Origin: CAYQUC01 sp964514215
GTDB taxonomy: Bacteria > Pseudomonadota > Gammaproteobacteria > UBA6429 > Thiohalophilaceae
Length of the DNA: 64,000 nt
Reading direction: 5' to 3'
NCBI GenBank assembly: GCA_964514215.1
Contig: CAZEPW010000016.1
Coordinates: forward strand, 1 to 64,000
Shown here: piece after piece, positions 26,640 to 35,764 of the stretch
Layout: the number at the start of each line of letters is the position of its first letter
Numbering within the stretch: the stretch's first letter is position 1
Translations under genes and position numbers: made by a program
Notes under the pieces: generated by a model
The model's database searches: none
Told to the model about the DNA's origin: nothing
What the model saw: only the letters and a program-made list of their open reading frames with translations

Positions 26640-26887
26640 ATGAAACCAATTAATGGTTGTTACCAAATTGTGAAATTGGATACTAATAATGACTCTCGAC
26701 TATCAGATCCTGAGGTAATAATTATACAGAAATTATAAAGAATGTAGATCAGGTATTTGGTTGTGATGTACTTTATGACAATACGACTACTATAATACAT
26801 AGCTGCGAAAATATGGGGGCTGTAGCATATATTGATTTATCTACTTTTTCTGTTATAAAAGTAGTTGAGCTACCTATAATTAAATAA
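26640..26887 (+). pseudogene. Frameshifted small hypothetical gene
   Basis: Frame A opens at ATG 26640 and stops at 26738. Frame B (26714-26887), shifted by one base, has no start codon of its own and ends with TAA. Joined at about 26712-26714 they read as a single soluble protein of about 82 residues: MKPINGCYQIVKLDTNNDSR, then LSDPEGNNYTEIIKNVDQVF, then GCDVLYDNTTTIIHSCENMG, then AVAYIDLSTFSVIKVVELPI and a final K. The joined sequence has regular protein character in both parts, so a lost base in a once intact gene is the simplest explanation. I do not recognise the family. Confidence 0.6.
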
Positions 26888-26946
26888 CTACCTTAGCATT
26901 AAGTTTGGTGGGAAGACATTAACGCTAGCCAAATTATAAATAAAAT

Positions 26947-27441
26947 ATGTCAAAAAAAAAGGCTACTACGAAGGAGTATGTGACTCATCCTAGATATGGT
27001 AGTAAACCAAGTAAGTCGGATTTTATTTATAGTGAATATGAAATTTTAAATTCATACTGGGGATATGATAAAAATTTTATATTTCCTGAATCTGCAATTA
27101 AGGCGGATATTAATAAACAAAATTACTCCACTTTTCCTAGAGAAATGTATGTCGATATTGAAAAACAGTGTATACAATGTAAACGTTGGTTTATTTTCTA
27201 TGCTGTAGAACAAAAATTTTGGTATGAAATATTAAAATTATATATAGATGTTGATTGCATTAAATGTATCGATTGTAGAAAAAAAGAACAATCAATTAAA
27301 CAAAAGTTACATGACTATGAAATGCTATTAAGAAATAAGAATCGAACTGAGAAAGACAATAAAAATTTAAAAAATATAGCGTTGGAATTATTTCAGCTAG
27401 GATATATTCGGGATAAGAGAAAAATTGATACTATTGAATAA
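26947..27441 (+). CDS. Zinc-ribbon protein (zf-trcl type), hypothetical
   Basis: A 164-residue basic protein. The middle part has C75-x2-C78 (QCIQCKRWFIF), the segment AVEQKFWYEILKLY, and C104, C107 and C110 (CIKCIDCR). This spacing and the EQKFWYE block match the probable zinc-ribbon domain called zf-trcl. The C-terminal 50 residues are helical and charged. The role is unknown; nucleic acid binding is possible. No ribosome binding site is obvious. It sits in an AT-richer islet with a broken gene between lgt and purH, which suggests recent acquisition. Confidence 0.65.
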   Translation: MSKKKATTKEYVTHPRYGSKPSKSDFIYSEYEILNSYWGYDKNFIFPESAIKADINKQNYSTFPREMYVDIEKQCIQCKRWFIFYAVEQKFWYEILKLYIDVDCIKCIDCRKKEQSIKQKLHDYEMLLRNKNRTEKDNKNLKNIALELFQLGYIRDKRKIDTIE

Positions 27442-27468
27442 CCAGCGATCTAAGATTGATTTCAAAAT

Positions 27469-27500
27469 GCACTTCTTTGTATTAGAATACAAAAAAGTGC
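27469..27500 (-). terminator. Hairpin between convergent genes, probable terminator
   Basis: GCACTT, then TTGTATT, pair with AATACAA, then AAGTGC across a two-base loop, with one mismatch. It lies between the 3' ends of the zinc-ribbon gene and purH. On the minus strand it is followed by ATTTT, so it may end the purH transcript. Confidence 0.5.
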
Positions 27501-27563
27501 GCTATTATTCCGTAATTTAACCTGACATTATTTAGAGTTTGGTTGTCAATGTAGTTAAAGTTT

Positions 27564-29153
27564 TTAATGCCTAAAATGCCGCATTGCTGTAAATACCATT
27601 GCAATATTATTTTCATCTGCAGCAGCGATGACTTCTTCATCTCGCATTGAGCCACCCGGTTGAATGACAGCCGTAATACCAACACTCGCAGCATTATCCA
27701 GACCGTCTCTAAAAGGGAAAAATGCGTCTGAAGCCATAACCGAACCTTTTACTTCGAGCTTTGCTTGCTCGGCTTTGATGCCGGCTATTCGGGCTGAGTT
27801 AACACGGCTCATTTGTCCTGCGCCGACACCAATGGTCATTTTGTCTTTGCCATAAATAATGGCATTTGATTTTACAAATTTACTGACTTTCCAGGAAAAA
27901 ATTAAGTCCTGCATTTCTTTTTCGGTTGGGGCGCGTTTGGTGACGACTTTTAATTCATTGTGTAATAGTTGATCGCTATCTTGAACGAGTAATCCACCGT
28001 TGACACGTTTGAAATCGAGTCTTGGCGTTGCTGTTTCAGACCACGCACCACACACGAGTAGACGCACATTTTTTTTAGCTTTAATCGTTTCTATTGCGTC
28101 TTGAGCTGCGTCGGGGGCTATTATCACTTCAACAAATTGACGTTCTATGATGGCTTGCGCGGTTTTGTTATCTAAGGTTTGATTAACCGCAATGATGCCA
28201 CCAAAAGCCGATTCGGGATCGGTTTGATAGGCTCGATCATACGCTTCAAATAAATCTGCGCCGGTGGCAACGCCGCAGGGGTTGGCATGTTTTACAATAA
28301 CGCAGGTTGCTTCATTATCAAATTGTTTAATACATTCCAGTGCTGCATCGGTATCGGCGATGTTATTGTAAGATAGTTCTTTGCCTTGTAATTGTGTCGC
28401 GGTTGCGATGCTGGCTTCAACCTTGGTATTAGGGCTGTTAAATTCTTTATAAAAAGCGGCTGCTTGATGCGGATTCTCGCCATAACGCATTTCCTGACTT
28501 TTATAATATTGACGGTTGAATGTTCTAGGAAATTGGCTTGCGCTTGAGTCATCGGAGTTGTTGTTTTCGATAATTGTCCCTAAATAATTTGCAATTGCAG
28601 CATCATATTTAGCGGTGTGTTCAAATACTTTGACGGCAAGATCAAAACGGGTTTTATCACTAACACTGCCTTGATTTTGAGCTAGCTCATTTATCACTAA
28701 TTGATAGTCATCGGCATTAACCACAACCGTGACATCATTATTATTTTTTGCTGCTGCGCGTAACATTGTCGGGCCACCGATATCAATATTTTCAATGGCA
28801 TTGGCTAAATCGCAATCGGGTTTAGCGATGGCATCTTCAAACGGATATAAATTAACAACCAATAAATCGATTCCAGGAATGTTATGTTGTTTCATGACGG
28901 CATCGTCAATGCCGCGGCGAGCTAATATACCGCCGTGAATTTTGGGGTGTAAGGTTTTGACACGACCATCCATCATCTCAGGGAAGCCGGTATAATCCGA
29001 GACTTCAATAACATTGATGTTATTTTCACTGAGTAGTTTTGCTGTGCCACCTGTCGATAGAATTTCAATATTTTGTGATGCAATTGTTTTTGCAAATTCA
29101 ACGATGCCTGATTTATCAGAAACACTAATGAGTGCTCGTTTAATTTTATTCAT
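27564..29153 (-). CDS. purH: Bifunctional AICAR transformylase/IMP cyclohydrolase
   Basis: Carries out the last two steps of purine synthesis, from AICAR to IMP. The N-terminal MGS-like domain performs cyclisation (KRALISVSDKSGIVEFAK). The C-terminal domain performs formyl transfer and contains KHANPCGVA. I place the start at ATG 29153-29151, which has AAAGG upstream and gives 529 residues, the usual length. An in-frame start 36 bases earlier would add a tail unlike the family. It lies downstream of fis on the same strand after a terminator. Confidence 0.95.
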   Translation of the reverse strand: MNKIKRALISVSDKSGIVEFAKTIASQNIEILSTGGTAKLLSENNINVIEVSDYTGFPEMMDGRVKTLHPKIHGGILARRGIDDAVMKQHNIPGIDLLVVNLYPFEDAIAKPDCDLANAIENIDIGGPTMLRAAAKNNNDVTVVVNADDYQLVINELAQNQGSVSDKTRFDLAVKVFEHTAKYDAAIANYLGTIIENNNSDDSSASQFPRTFNRQYYKSQEMRYGENPHQAAAFYKEFNSPNTKVEASIATATQLQGKELSYNNIADTDAALECIKQFDNEATCVIVKHANPCGVATGADLFEAYDRAYQTDPESAFGGIIAVNQTLDNKTAQAIIERQFVEVIIAPDAAQDAIETIKAKKNVRLLVCGAWSETATPRLDFKRVNGGLLVQDSDQLLHNELKVVTKRAPTEKEMQDLIFSWKVSKFVKSNAIIYGKDKMTIGVGAGQMSRVNSARIAGIKAEQAKLEVKGSVMASDAFFPFRDGLDNAASVGITAVIQPGGSMRDEEVIAAADENNIAMVFTAMRHFRH

Positions 29154-29278
29154 TTTTCTATGCCTTTCGATAAATGTAACTTTGAGCATTATTATATCAG
29201 CAGAACGGTTTTGATATATTTATATTTGAGGGCTGATTTTTTGTTGAAAGTTGAAGCAATGAAATTGTGTCGATTGAA

Positions 29279-29309
29279 AAAGTGAAGTTTTAGTTTAAAA
29301 CTTCACTTT
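29279..29309 (-). terminator. Intrinsic terminator after dusB-fis
   Basis: A 14-base perfect stem (AAAGTGAAGTTTTA and its complement) with a three-base loop lies between fis and purH. Read on the minus strand it is followed by a short T run, so it should end the dusB-fis transcript. Confidence 0.85.
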
Positions 29310-29363
29310 AGAGTGATAAACGTCAGAAAATGGTATTTGAATGCGAATTAGGTACAGATTGAA

Positions 29364-29669
29364 TTAATCAAGTCCGTACATTTTAAGCTTCTTACGCAGG
29401 GTGCCGCGGTTAATTCCGAGTAATTCTGCTGCTTTTGTCTGGTTACCATTGACATAGGTTAAAACGGCCGTTAGTAACGGTTCTTCTATCTCACCTAATA
29501 CCATTTTGTATAGCTGTTCAGGGTTGTGACCTTGTAATTGTGAAAAATAACCATCAAGTGCGGATGAAACACATTCGCGTAGTGGTTTGTCTTGAGCCGT
29601 TTCTTTAACGTTTAACTCAATTACATTATTGTTATCGATTTCATTTTCATTTGATAGTGGATTTGTCAT
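29364..29669 (-). CDS. fis: DNA-binding protein Fis
   Basis: Nucleoid protein that bends DNA and activates rRNA and other promoters in fast growth. The C-terminal helix-turn-helix NQTKAAELLGINRGTLRKKL (about 76-95) is nearly identical to the family standard, and the core helices before it (EEPLLTAVLTYV) fit. Its start overlaps the stop of dusB by four bases, the typical dusB-fis operon. The N-terminal arm is rich in Asn and Glu and differs from E. coli Fis, as is common outside the enterics. Confidence 0.96.
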   Translation of the reverse strand: MTNPLSNENEIDNNNVIELNVKETAQDKPLRECVSSALDGYFSQLQGHNPEQLYKMVLGEIEEPLLTAVLTYVNGNQTKAAELLGINRGTLRKKLKMYGLD

Positions 29670-30652
29670 GCTGCTAGTTCCTGTGCATCTGATAAACGTT
29701 CAAAAAATTCATTTACCATGTTAAGTTGATCCTTAACGGTTTCGACGTTGTTTACGCATTTACGAAATGCCGCTCCGTGGCGCTGGCCTTTGCTATACCA
29801 ACTAATATGTTTCCGTGCCATGCGCACTCCTGTGTATTCTCCATAAAACTCATAGAGATTTTTTAGATGTCCAATTAATATATCGCGGACTTCCAAAACG
29901 GGTGGTTCAGGTAGTAATTTACCTGTATTTAAAAAATAGTCAATCTCTCTAAATATCCAAGGCCGACCTTGTGCTGCGCGTCCGATCATGACGGCATCGG
30001 CATTAGTATATTCTAATACATATTTGGCTTTTTCCGGACTGGTAACATCCCCATTGGCAATAACTGGAATACCTATTTCAGATTTTACTTGTGCAATGGT
30101 GTCATATTCTGCATCTCCGCGATATTGACAAGCACGAGTTCGACCGTGAATTGTTAATAGTTGGATTCCAGAATTTTCTGCTATTTTTGCAATGGCGAGC
30201 GCATTTTTATGCTCCAAATCCCAACCTGTGCGAGTTTTTAGAGTAACTGGTATATCGACCGCATTGACGACTGCTTCTACTATTTGGGCGACAAGGGATT
30301 CATCTTGCATCAATGCCGAACCAGCCATGACATTACAGACCTTTTTGGCTGGACACCCCATGTTGATATCAATAATTTGAGCGCCATTATCCGCGTTGTA
30401 TTTGGCGGCAAGTGCCATCATTTTTGGATCAGCTCCGGCTATTTGAACTGAGCGTGGCTCAGTTTCACCGGCATGATTAGCACGACGTAGGGTTTTTTTA
30501 CTGCCCCATAACAACGAATTTGAGGTCACCATTTCGGAAACAGCAAAACCCGCGCCGAGGTTTTTACACAGTTGACGGAACGGGCGATCGGTCACTCCAG
30601 CCATCGGAGCAAGCACTAAATTATTGCTTAATTTGTAAGGGCCAATCTGCAT
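29666..30652 (-). CDS. dusB: tRNA-dihydrouridine synthase B
   Basis: Flavin enzyme that reduces specific uridines in tRNA to dihydrouridine. The 328-residue protein has the TIM-barrel start LAPMAGVTDRPFRQLC (about 14-29), the catalytic cysteine C100 in INMGCPAKKVC, the FMN and substrate block LLTIHGRTRACQYRG, and a C-terminal helical domain. It forms an operon with fis. Confidence 0.95.
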   Translation of the reverse strand: MQIGPYKLSNNLVLAPMAGVTDRPFRQLCKNLGAGFAVSEMVTSNSLLWGSKKTLRRANHAGETEPRSVQIAGADPKMMALAAKYNADNGAQIIDINMGCPAKKVCNVMAGSALMQDESLVAQIVEAVVNAVDIPVTLKTRTGWDLEHKNALAIAKIAENSGIQLLTIHGRTRACQYRGDAEYDTIAQVKSEIGIPVIANGDVTSPEKAKYVLEYTNADAVMIGRAAQGRPWIFREIDYFLNTGKLLPEPPVLEVRDILIGHLKNLYEFYGEYTGVRMARKHISWYSKGQRHGAAFRKCVNNVETVKDQLNMVNEFFERLSDAQELAA

Positions 30653-31005
30653 ATTGTTTCATGTCTATTCACTGAAAGCTTAATCATACCTGTTCAATCA
30701 GTAGACATAAAGCCATAGACATAGAACTCGTGCATGAAATCGCAAAAATTTTACTAAAAAATTAATGTTATTATATTTCTTAGTTAACCAGTTGATTTTA
30801 ATGTTATTTTAAGATAATAAAATGAAAACTAAATTTTCAAAAATGTATAAATATTAATCAAAGCACATAAGAATTTGAATTAATTCTAAAAAATTTATAT
30901 TCAAATTGTCATAATATGCACATTAATTGTGCGATATTAAAAAATAGTCATATCGCTATTATTGAGTTTAAATTTGGAGTTTTTTGTCGTGGAATAATTG
31001 ATGTT
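30653..31005. other. AT-rich spacer upstream of dusB
   Basis: A 353-base intergenic stretch that must hold the dusB-fis promoter on the minus strand and the end of the DUF3426 transcript. I see no gene, clear hairpin or repeat. Fis operons are normally strongly regulated, so protein sites may be present that I cannot define. Confidence 0.45.
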
Positions 31006-32823
31006 TTATTGTCGAGATAGAAATTTAAATTCGAAATTTATTGCTTCTTTTCCGGGATCAACAACTTCAAGAGAGACTCGAATGGGTTGCTTTGGAGGCA
31101 TTAATAATAATGTATTGGATAGTTTTCCTAAATAGTCACTTGGCGAAAAAAAACGTCGAGCGATAGTTTTTCCCGTTAGGCTTGATAATTTAACGCTAAA
31201 ATTAGGATATGGTTGCTGGTAATTGGCATTATTCATGATGGTTGCACTGATGAGTAATGCGCCTTTGGTGTTCGGATGTACGCGTATATCACGACTGATT
31301 AATTGTATCTTTTTAATGTCGCGTGGGCCGTTATAGGCACATTCAAAGGTTTGGCAGATGCGCGTTATTAGTGGTTTAAGATCAGGGTATTTTTGTTGTA
31401 CTTCGATGCTACGAAAAACGGTATATTGTAATAGGAAACTAGCAATTAGCGCTATTATGCTGATAAACATAACAAAAGTCATTTGTATGCTGCGAGAGGG
31501 GATATCATATTCCTCTAACGATTCTCGAAGCACCATTGGAATATCACCGTTTTCTATATGAATTTGTATCTGGCTATCATCTTCGATAGCTTTGTTGTCG
31601 TCAGGTTCTTCTTCTTTTTTTGCAGCTGCCGGTTTTGTTTCTGCTGATTTTGTTTTTTCTTCCGGCTTAGTTTTTTCTTGATTTTTTTCAGAAGTTTCTG
31701 ATTTTTTACTGTCATTGTTAGCAACAATTTGCAGCTTGGGTTGTGTTTTTGTAGCTTCTGCTTTAGGTGCTGTGGACTTTGATCCAGATTTAATTTCAGT
31801 GGGATTTTTTATTGCTTTTTTCGCGTTTTCCAATTTAGTTTTTTCTAGGGCAGCTTTTTTTAGCTGAACAGCAAGTTTTAATGCTGCGTCTTCTTGTAAT
31901 TTAGGTTTTGATTTTACTTTTGGGGCTGATGTTTTTTCTTTTGATGCTGTCGCTGTAACTTTCGTAGCATGCTTGTTTTTATCCGCACTTAGTTGCTCTT
32001 TTTCGATATTAAGAGGTTTTTCTGTTGAGTTTTCAGCCGTGTTATTCTTTTTTGAAGCGGAGCTTGATTTTGTTGTTTCCGTTATTGACGGAGATAGATG
32101 CTGTGGCTTGCTTGGTTTTTTGTCGCTGCTTTCATCTGATTTAGGTGTTTGTCTTTTATCAACAACTTTGGTTGTTAATTTTTTTGATAACGAAGTAAAT
32201 GCTTTTTTTATTTCCGTTACGTTTTGGCTAATAAAGTTTCCTGGCTTATTTTCAGGTTTTGTTGAGTTTGGTGTTACAACAGTAGCTTTATGTGGTTGAG
32301 GTGAGGCAGAACTAAATGTTGCCAAGTTTAAGTTTTCTTGTTTTTTCTTATCTGCTTTCTTTGAGTCTGGAGCCTTAGATTTTTTGCTTTTATCGGTAGT
32401 ATTATTTCCAAATAATGAATCAAGATCGATGCTTGAGGTTTTATCTTGTTCGTGTGTTTTAGTTTGTGATATATCTTTAGTGTTTGAAGGTGAGTGAGTT
32501 AAATTAAATTTATCGCGCGCAAGCTCTGAAGTGAAGCCGTCACTCAAAAAATCAAAACTTTCTGATTCACTTTCACTTTTATCGACTAGCTGATTAACCG
32601 TTACTTTTTTTGTAACGGATTTTTTTTCTGCACGAATGGGTTGTTGTGTTTGAGTTGTTGTTTTGGATTCGGGGCTTTTTAAATTTTTTTTACTCTTTAT
32701 AACATGATCTTTTGCATTAAATATATCTTTACAACTGCCGCAACGGACTAATCCCTTAGCAGCAGAAATGTGTTTTTTGCTGACTTTGAAAATAGTTTCA
32801 CATTTAGGGCATCGAGTTAACAT
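31006..32823 (-). CDS. Zinc-ribbon/DUF3426 membrane protein with long lysine-rich linker
   Basis: A 605-residue protein. The N-terminus is an MJ0042-type zinc ribbon (C5-x2-C8 and C28-x2-C31 in TRCPKCETIF and VRCGSCKDIF). A very long low-complexity linker rich in Lys, Ser, Thr, Glu and Pro follows (about 45-410). Then come one membrane segment (about 443-466) and a periplasmic DUF3426 domain of about 130 residues. Family members in gammaproteobacteria are usually encoded next to prmA, as here, but their function is unknown. The linker is longer than usual in this family as I know it. Confidence 0.85.
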   Translation of the reverse strand: MLTRCPKCETIFKVSKKHISAAKGLVRCGSCKDIFNAKDHVIKSKKNLKSPESKTTTQTQQPIRAEKKSVTKKVTVNQLVDKSESESESFDFLSDGFTSELARDKFNLTHSPSNTKDISQTKTHEQDKTSSIDLDSLFGNNTTDKSKKSKAPDSKKADKKKQENLNLATFSSASPQPHKATVVTPNSTKPENKPGNFISQNVTEIKKAFTSLSKKLTTKVVDKRQTPKSDESSDKKPSKPQHLSPSITETTKSSSASKKNNTAENSTEKPLNIEKEQLSADKNKHATKVTATASKEKTSAPKVKSKPKLQEDAALKLAVQLKKAALEKTKLENAKKAIKNPTEIKSGSKSTAPKAEATKTQPKLQIVANNDSKKSETSEKNQEKTKPEEKTKSAETKPAAAKKEEEPDDNKAIEDDSQIQIHIENGDIPMVLRESLEEYDIPSRSIQMTFVMFISIIALIASFLLQYTVFRSIEVQQKYPDLKPLITRICQTFECAYNGPRDIKKIQLISRDIRVHPNTKGALLISATIMNNANYQQPYPNFSVKLSSLTGKTIARRFFSPSDYLGKLSNTLLLMPPKQPIRVSLEVVDPGKEAINFEFKFLSRQ

Positions 32824-32895
32824 GTATTTCCGAAGCTTTGTTGCATATTAATTGTTCACGCTGATACTAAAAGCATGAGGTTATTGTGACATAAA

Positions 32896-33777
32896 TCAAG
32901 TCTTTATACCTGATAAGCAAACCCATTCTTGTTGTTGATTTGCAACTTTTAATGTGACATAGGGCGCATATGCCTGCATTAACATTTTAGTTTGGTTTTC
33001 TAATATCCCTGAAATAACGAGCTGGCCATTTTGGGCTAATAAGTTATTGAATATAGCAGCTAACTCGATGAGTGGCTGGGCTAAAATGTTTGCGATGAGT
33101 AAATTTGCTTTATTGTTTGGTAGCTGTTCAGGGTAAAAAGTTGTTATTTTACTCTCTACTTGGTTTTTATCCGCGTTTTGATTCGTTGCTATCAGTGCTT
33201 GCGGATCATTATCAACGGCTGATACGACTTTAGCCCCTAATTTTGCTGCAGTAACAGCTAAGATGCCTGAACCACAGCCATAGTCGATTACATTATCAGG
33301 CACCTCATTCAGACCTAACCATTGCATGCACATTGCCGTCGTGGGATGGGTTCCGGTGCCAAATGCAAGACCGGGATCCAGTAAAATATTGGTTGCTTTC
33401 GAATTGGGCGGCTCCAACCAACTAGGACATAACCACAAATTTGGTGAAAATTGGATAGGCTTGAAATCATCCATCCAAGTTCGCACCCAGTCTTTGTCTT
33501 CAAGTTGCTCTATTTTAAAATCTGCTGATAGTTTTTTGTCGTCGAAGGCATTTGATTTTAGCGTATTTGTTATTTGTTCGATATCAATATCGGCATCAAA
33601 TAAGCCAATAATTCGAGTTGATGACCATAGTGGTGTTGTCCCTAAAGCCGGTTCGAATATTTCTTGATCAGCAGCATCTTGAAAAGTAACCGCTGCTGCA
33701 CCTTGTGCCATTAGCTCATCCGAAAAATATTCGGCATGAGTTTCATCACTATCAATTTTAATTTGTAACCAAGGCAT
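32896..33777 (-). CDS. prmA: Ribosomal protein L11 methyltransferase
   Basis: Trimethylates residues of ribosomal protein L11 using S-adenosylmethionine. The 293-residue length is normal. The N-terminal L11-recognition domain starts MPWLQIKIDSDE. The SAM motif NVIDYGCGSGILAVTAAKLG (about 160-179) and the acidic residue of motif II (VSAVDNDPQA) are present. The catalytic-domain motif NLLIANILAQPLIEL follows. It sits between accC and the DUF3426 gene, the usual order. Confidence 0.95.
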   Translation of the reverse strand: MPWLQIKIDSDETHAEYFSDELMAQGAAAVTFQDAADQEIFEPALGTTPLWSSTRIIGLFDADIDIEQITNTLKSNAFDDKKLSADFKIEQLEDKDWVRTWMDDFKPIQFSPNLWLCPSWLEPPNSKATNILLDPGLAFGTGTHPTTAMCMQWLGLNEVPDNVIDYGCGSGILAVTAAKLGAKVVSAVDNDPQALIATNQNADKNQVESKITTFYPEQLPNNKANLLIANILAQPLIELAAIFNNLLAQNGQLVISGILENQTKMLMQAYAPYVTLKVANQQQEWVCLSGIKT

Positions 33778-33843
33778 AGTTGTATTGATTAATAAAATTA
33801 AACGTTTTTAAAGAAATCAACCTGCCACCGTAAATGAAAATGG

Positions 33844-35193
33844 TTACTTCGCATCAGCTTCTAATATTTTTTCTAAATAATGGATATTGGTGCCTCCACT
33901 TTGAAATGCTGTATCTTTAATTAATCGTTGTTGTAATGCAATATTGGTGTGTATGCCATCGATGACCATTTCACTTAATGCATTACTCATGCGATTTAAT
34001 GCTGATTGACGATTATTGCCGTAGGCAATTAATTTACCGATCATTGAATCATAATATGGTGGAATTTTATAACCATTGTAAATATGTGTATCGACACGCA
34101 CTCCAGGTCCGCCGGGGGGATGGTAGGTTGTTATGGTTCCGGGAGATGGCATAAATGTTTCGGAGTGTTCGGCATTAATACGGCATTCGATTGCATGGCC
34201 TCGAAATTCGATGTCGTCTTGAGCCATAGATAATGGTTCTCCATCTGCAACCATAATCTGCTCTCGCACGATGTCGATGCTGGTTATTATTTCAGTCACC
34301 GGATGTTCAACTTGAACCCGGGTATTCATTTCGATGAAGTAGAATTCGCCATCTTGAAATAGAAACTCAAAAGTACCTGCGCCATGATAATCAATTTCAC
34401 GACAGGCTTGAGCACACCGTTCACCTATTTTACTGCGCATTTTGTCACTAATGCCGGGAGCGGGGGCTTCTTCAATAACTTTTTGATGGCGACGTTGCAT
34501 TGAACAATCGCGCTCACCTAAATGTACCGCATTGCCGTGTTTATCTGAAATAACCTGAAACTCAATATGACGAGGGTTATCAAGGTATTTTTCCATGTAA
34601 ACAACATCATTATTAAATGTTGCGGCAGCTTCTGCTTTGGTCAATTCGATTGATTTTAATAGTGCTGGTTCACTGTGGACAACGCGCATGCCACGTCCAC
34701 CACCACCACCGGATGCTTTAATAATAATGGGATAACCAATGCGGCGCGCGATTTCAATATTGGTATCGCCATCTGTTCCAAGTGGACCATCAGAACCGGG
34801 AACACAAGGCACACCGGCGGCTTTCATGGCTCTAATTGCTGCAACTTTATCGCCCATTATGCGAATGGTTTCTGCTTTTGGACCGATGAATGTAAAACCA
34901 CATTGTTCAACTCGTTCGGCAAAGTCGGCATTTTCTGATAAAAAGCCATAACCCGGATGAATCGCTTCGGCATCGGAAACTTCCGCAGCACTGAGCACGG
35001 CAGGAATACTCAGGTAACTCTCTAATGAAGAAGCCGGGCCAATGCAAACTGATTCATCTGCTAGGCGTACGTGTTTTTGATCGCGATCGGCATCAGAATG
35101 AATTGCAACTGTTTTAATGCCAAGTTCCCGACATGCGCGAGTTATCCGTAAGGCTATTTCACCACGGTTCGCAATTAATATTTTGTTAAACAT
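33844..35193 (-). CDS. accC: Acetyl-CoA carboxylase, biotin carboxylase subunit
   Basis: Carboxylates biotin on AccB using ATP and bicarbonate, starting fatty acid synthesis. The 449-residue protein has the typical start FNKILIANRGEIALRITRAC, the ATP-grasp glycine loop KASGGGGGRGMRVV (about 159-172) and the signature MNTRVQVEHPVTE (about 287-299). It lies 83 bases downstream of accB in the conserved aroQ-accB-accC order. Confidence 0.97.
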   Translation of the reverse strand: MFNKILIANRGEIALRITRACRELGIKTVAIHSDADRDQKHVRLADESVCIGPASSLESYLSIPAVLSAAEVSDAEAIHPGYGFLSENADFAERVEQCGFTFIGPKAETIRIMGDKVAAIRAMKAAGVPCVPGSDGPLGTDGDTNIEIARRIGYPIIIKASGGGGGRGMRVVHSEPALLKSIELTKAEAAATFNNDVVYMEKYLDNPRHIEFQVISDKHGNAVHLGERDCSMQRRHQKVIEEAPAPGISDKMRSKIGERCAQACREIDYHGAGTFEFLFQDGEFYFIEMNTRVQVEHPVTEIITSIDIVREQIMVADGEPLSMAQDDIEFRGHAIECRINAEHSETFMPSPGTITTYHPPGGPGVRVDTHIYNGYKIPPYYDSMIGKLIAYGNNRQSALNRMSNALSEMVIDGIHTNIALQQRLIKDTAFQSGGTNIHYLEKILEADAK

Positions 35194-35276
35194 AATTTAC
35201 TATTTACTTTCTTTAGTTTGACTTTATTTCGATTGATTTAAAGCCTGAGATAAAATTGTATTATTTAAAATTAATT

Positions 35277-35729
35277 TTATTCAATAATAAATAACGGTTG
35301 ATCATACTCAACTGGTTGACCATTTTCTGCAAGGACAGTTTTAACTGTGCCGGCTTTGTCAGATTCAATCTGATTCAGTAACTTCATTGCTTCAATAATA
35401 CATAAAGTATCACCAACGGAAACCTGTTGTCCCACTTCGACAAATGATGGTGTTCCGGGGGTCGATGCGCGATAGAAGGTTCCCACCATCGGAGCTTTAA
35501 TTGTATGTCCTGATACTTCTGCTGCTGGTGCAGGCGCTGCATCAGTTGGCGCTGCAGCAGGTGCTGCGGCTACTGGAGCTGGTGCGGCGTATTGCATTGG
35601 TGCCGCAGTGACTAGATTTGCTGAGTTACGGCTAATTCTGACCGATTCTTCGCCTTCGTGAATTTCGATTTCAGCGATATCGGATTCTTCTAATAATTCG
35701 ATGAGTTTTTTGACTTTTCTAATGTCCAT
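35277..35729 (-). CDS. accB: Acetyl-CoA carboxylase, biotin carboxyl carrier protein
   Basis: Carries biotin between the carboxylase and transferase subunits. The 150-residue protein has an N-terminal region beginning MDIRKVKKLIELLEES, an Ala-Pro linker (about 42-70), and a biotinyl domain with the biotin lysine K116 in IIEAMKLLNQIES. It is preceded by aroQ with a 35-base spacer, forming the conserved aroQ-accB-accC unit. Confidence 0.97.
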   Translation of the reverse strand: MDIRKVKKLIELLEESDIAEIEIHEGEESVRISRNSANLVTAAPMQYAAPAPVAAAPAAAPTDAAPAPAAEVSGHTIKAPMVGTFYRASTPGTPSFVEVGQQVSVGDTLCIIEAMKLLNQIESDKAGTVKTVLAENGQPVEYDQPLFIIE

Positions 35730-35764
35730 TATTCATGACCTACATTTTGTGATTACGTTGTTTG

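Noticed and set aside
29154..29189. N-terminal extension of PurH
   Set aside because: The extra 12 residues lack a ribosome binding site and do not fit the family. The start at 29153 has AAAGG upstream and gives the standard length.
31973..32299. Plus-strand frame opposite the DUF3426 gene
   Set aside because: It is complementary to the low-complexity lysine/serine linker, which leaves the opposite strand free of stops by composition alone.
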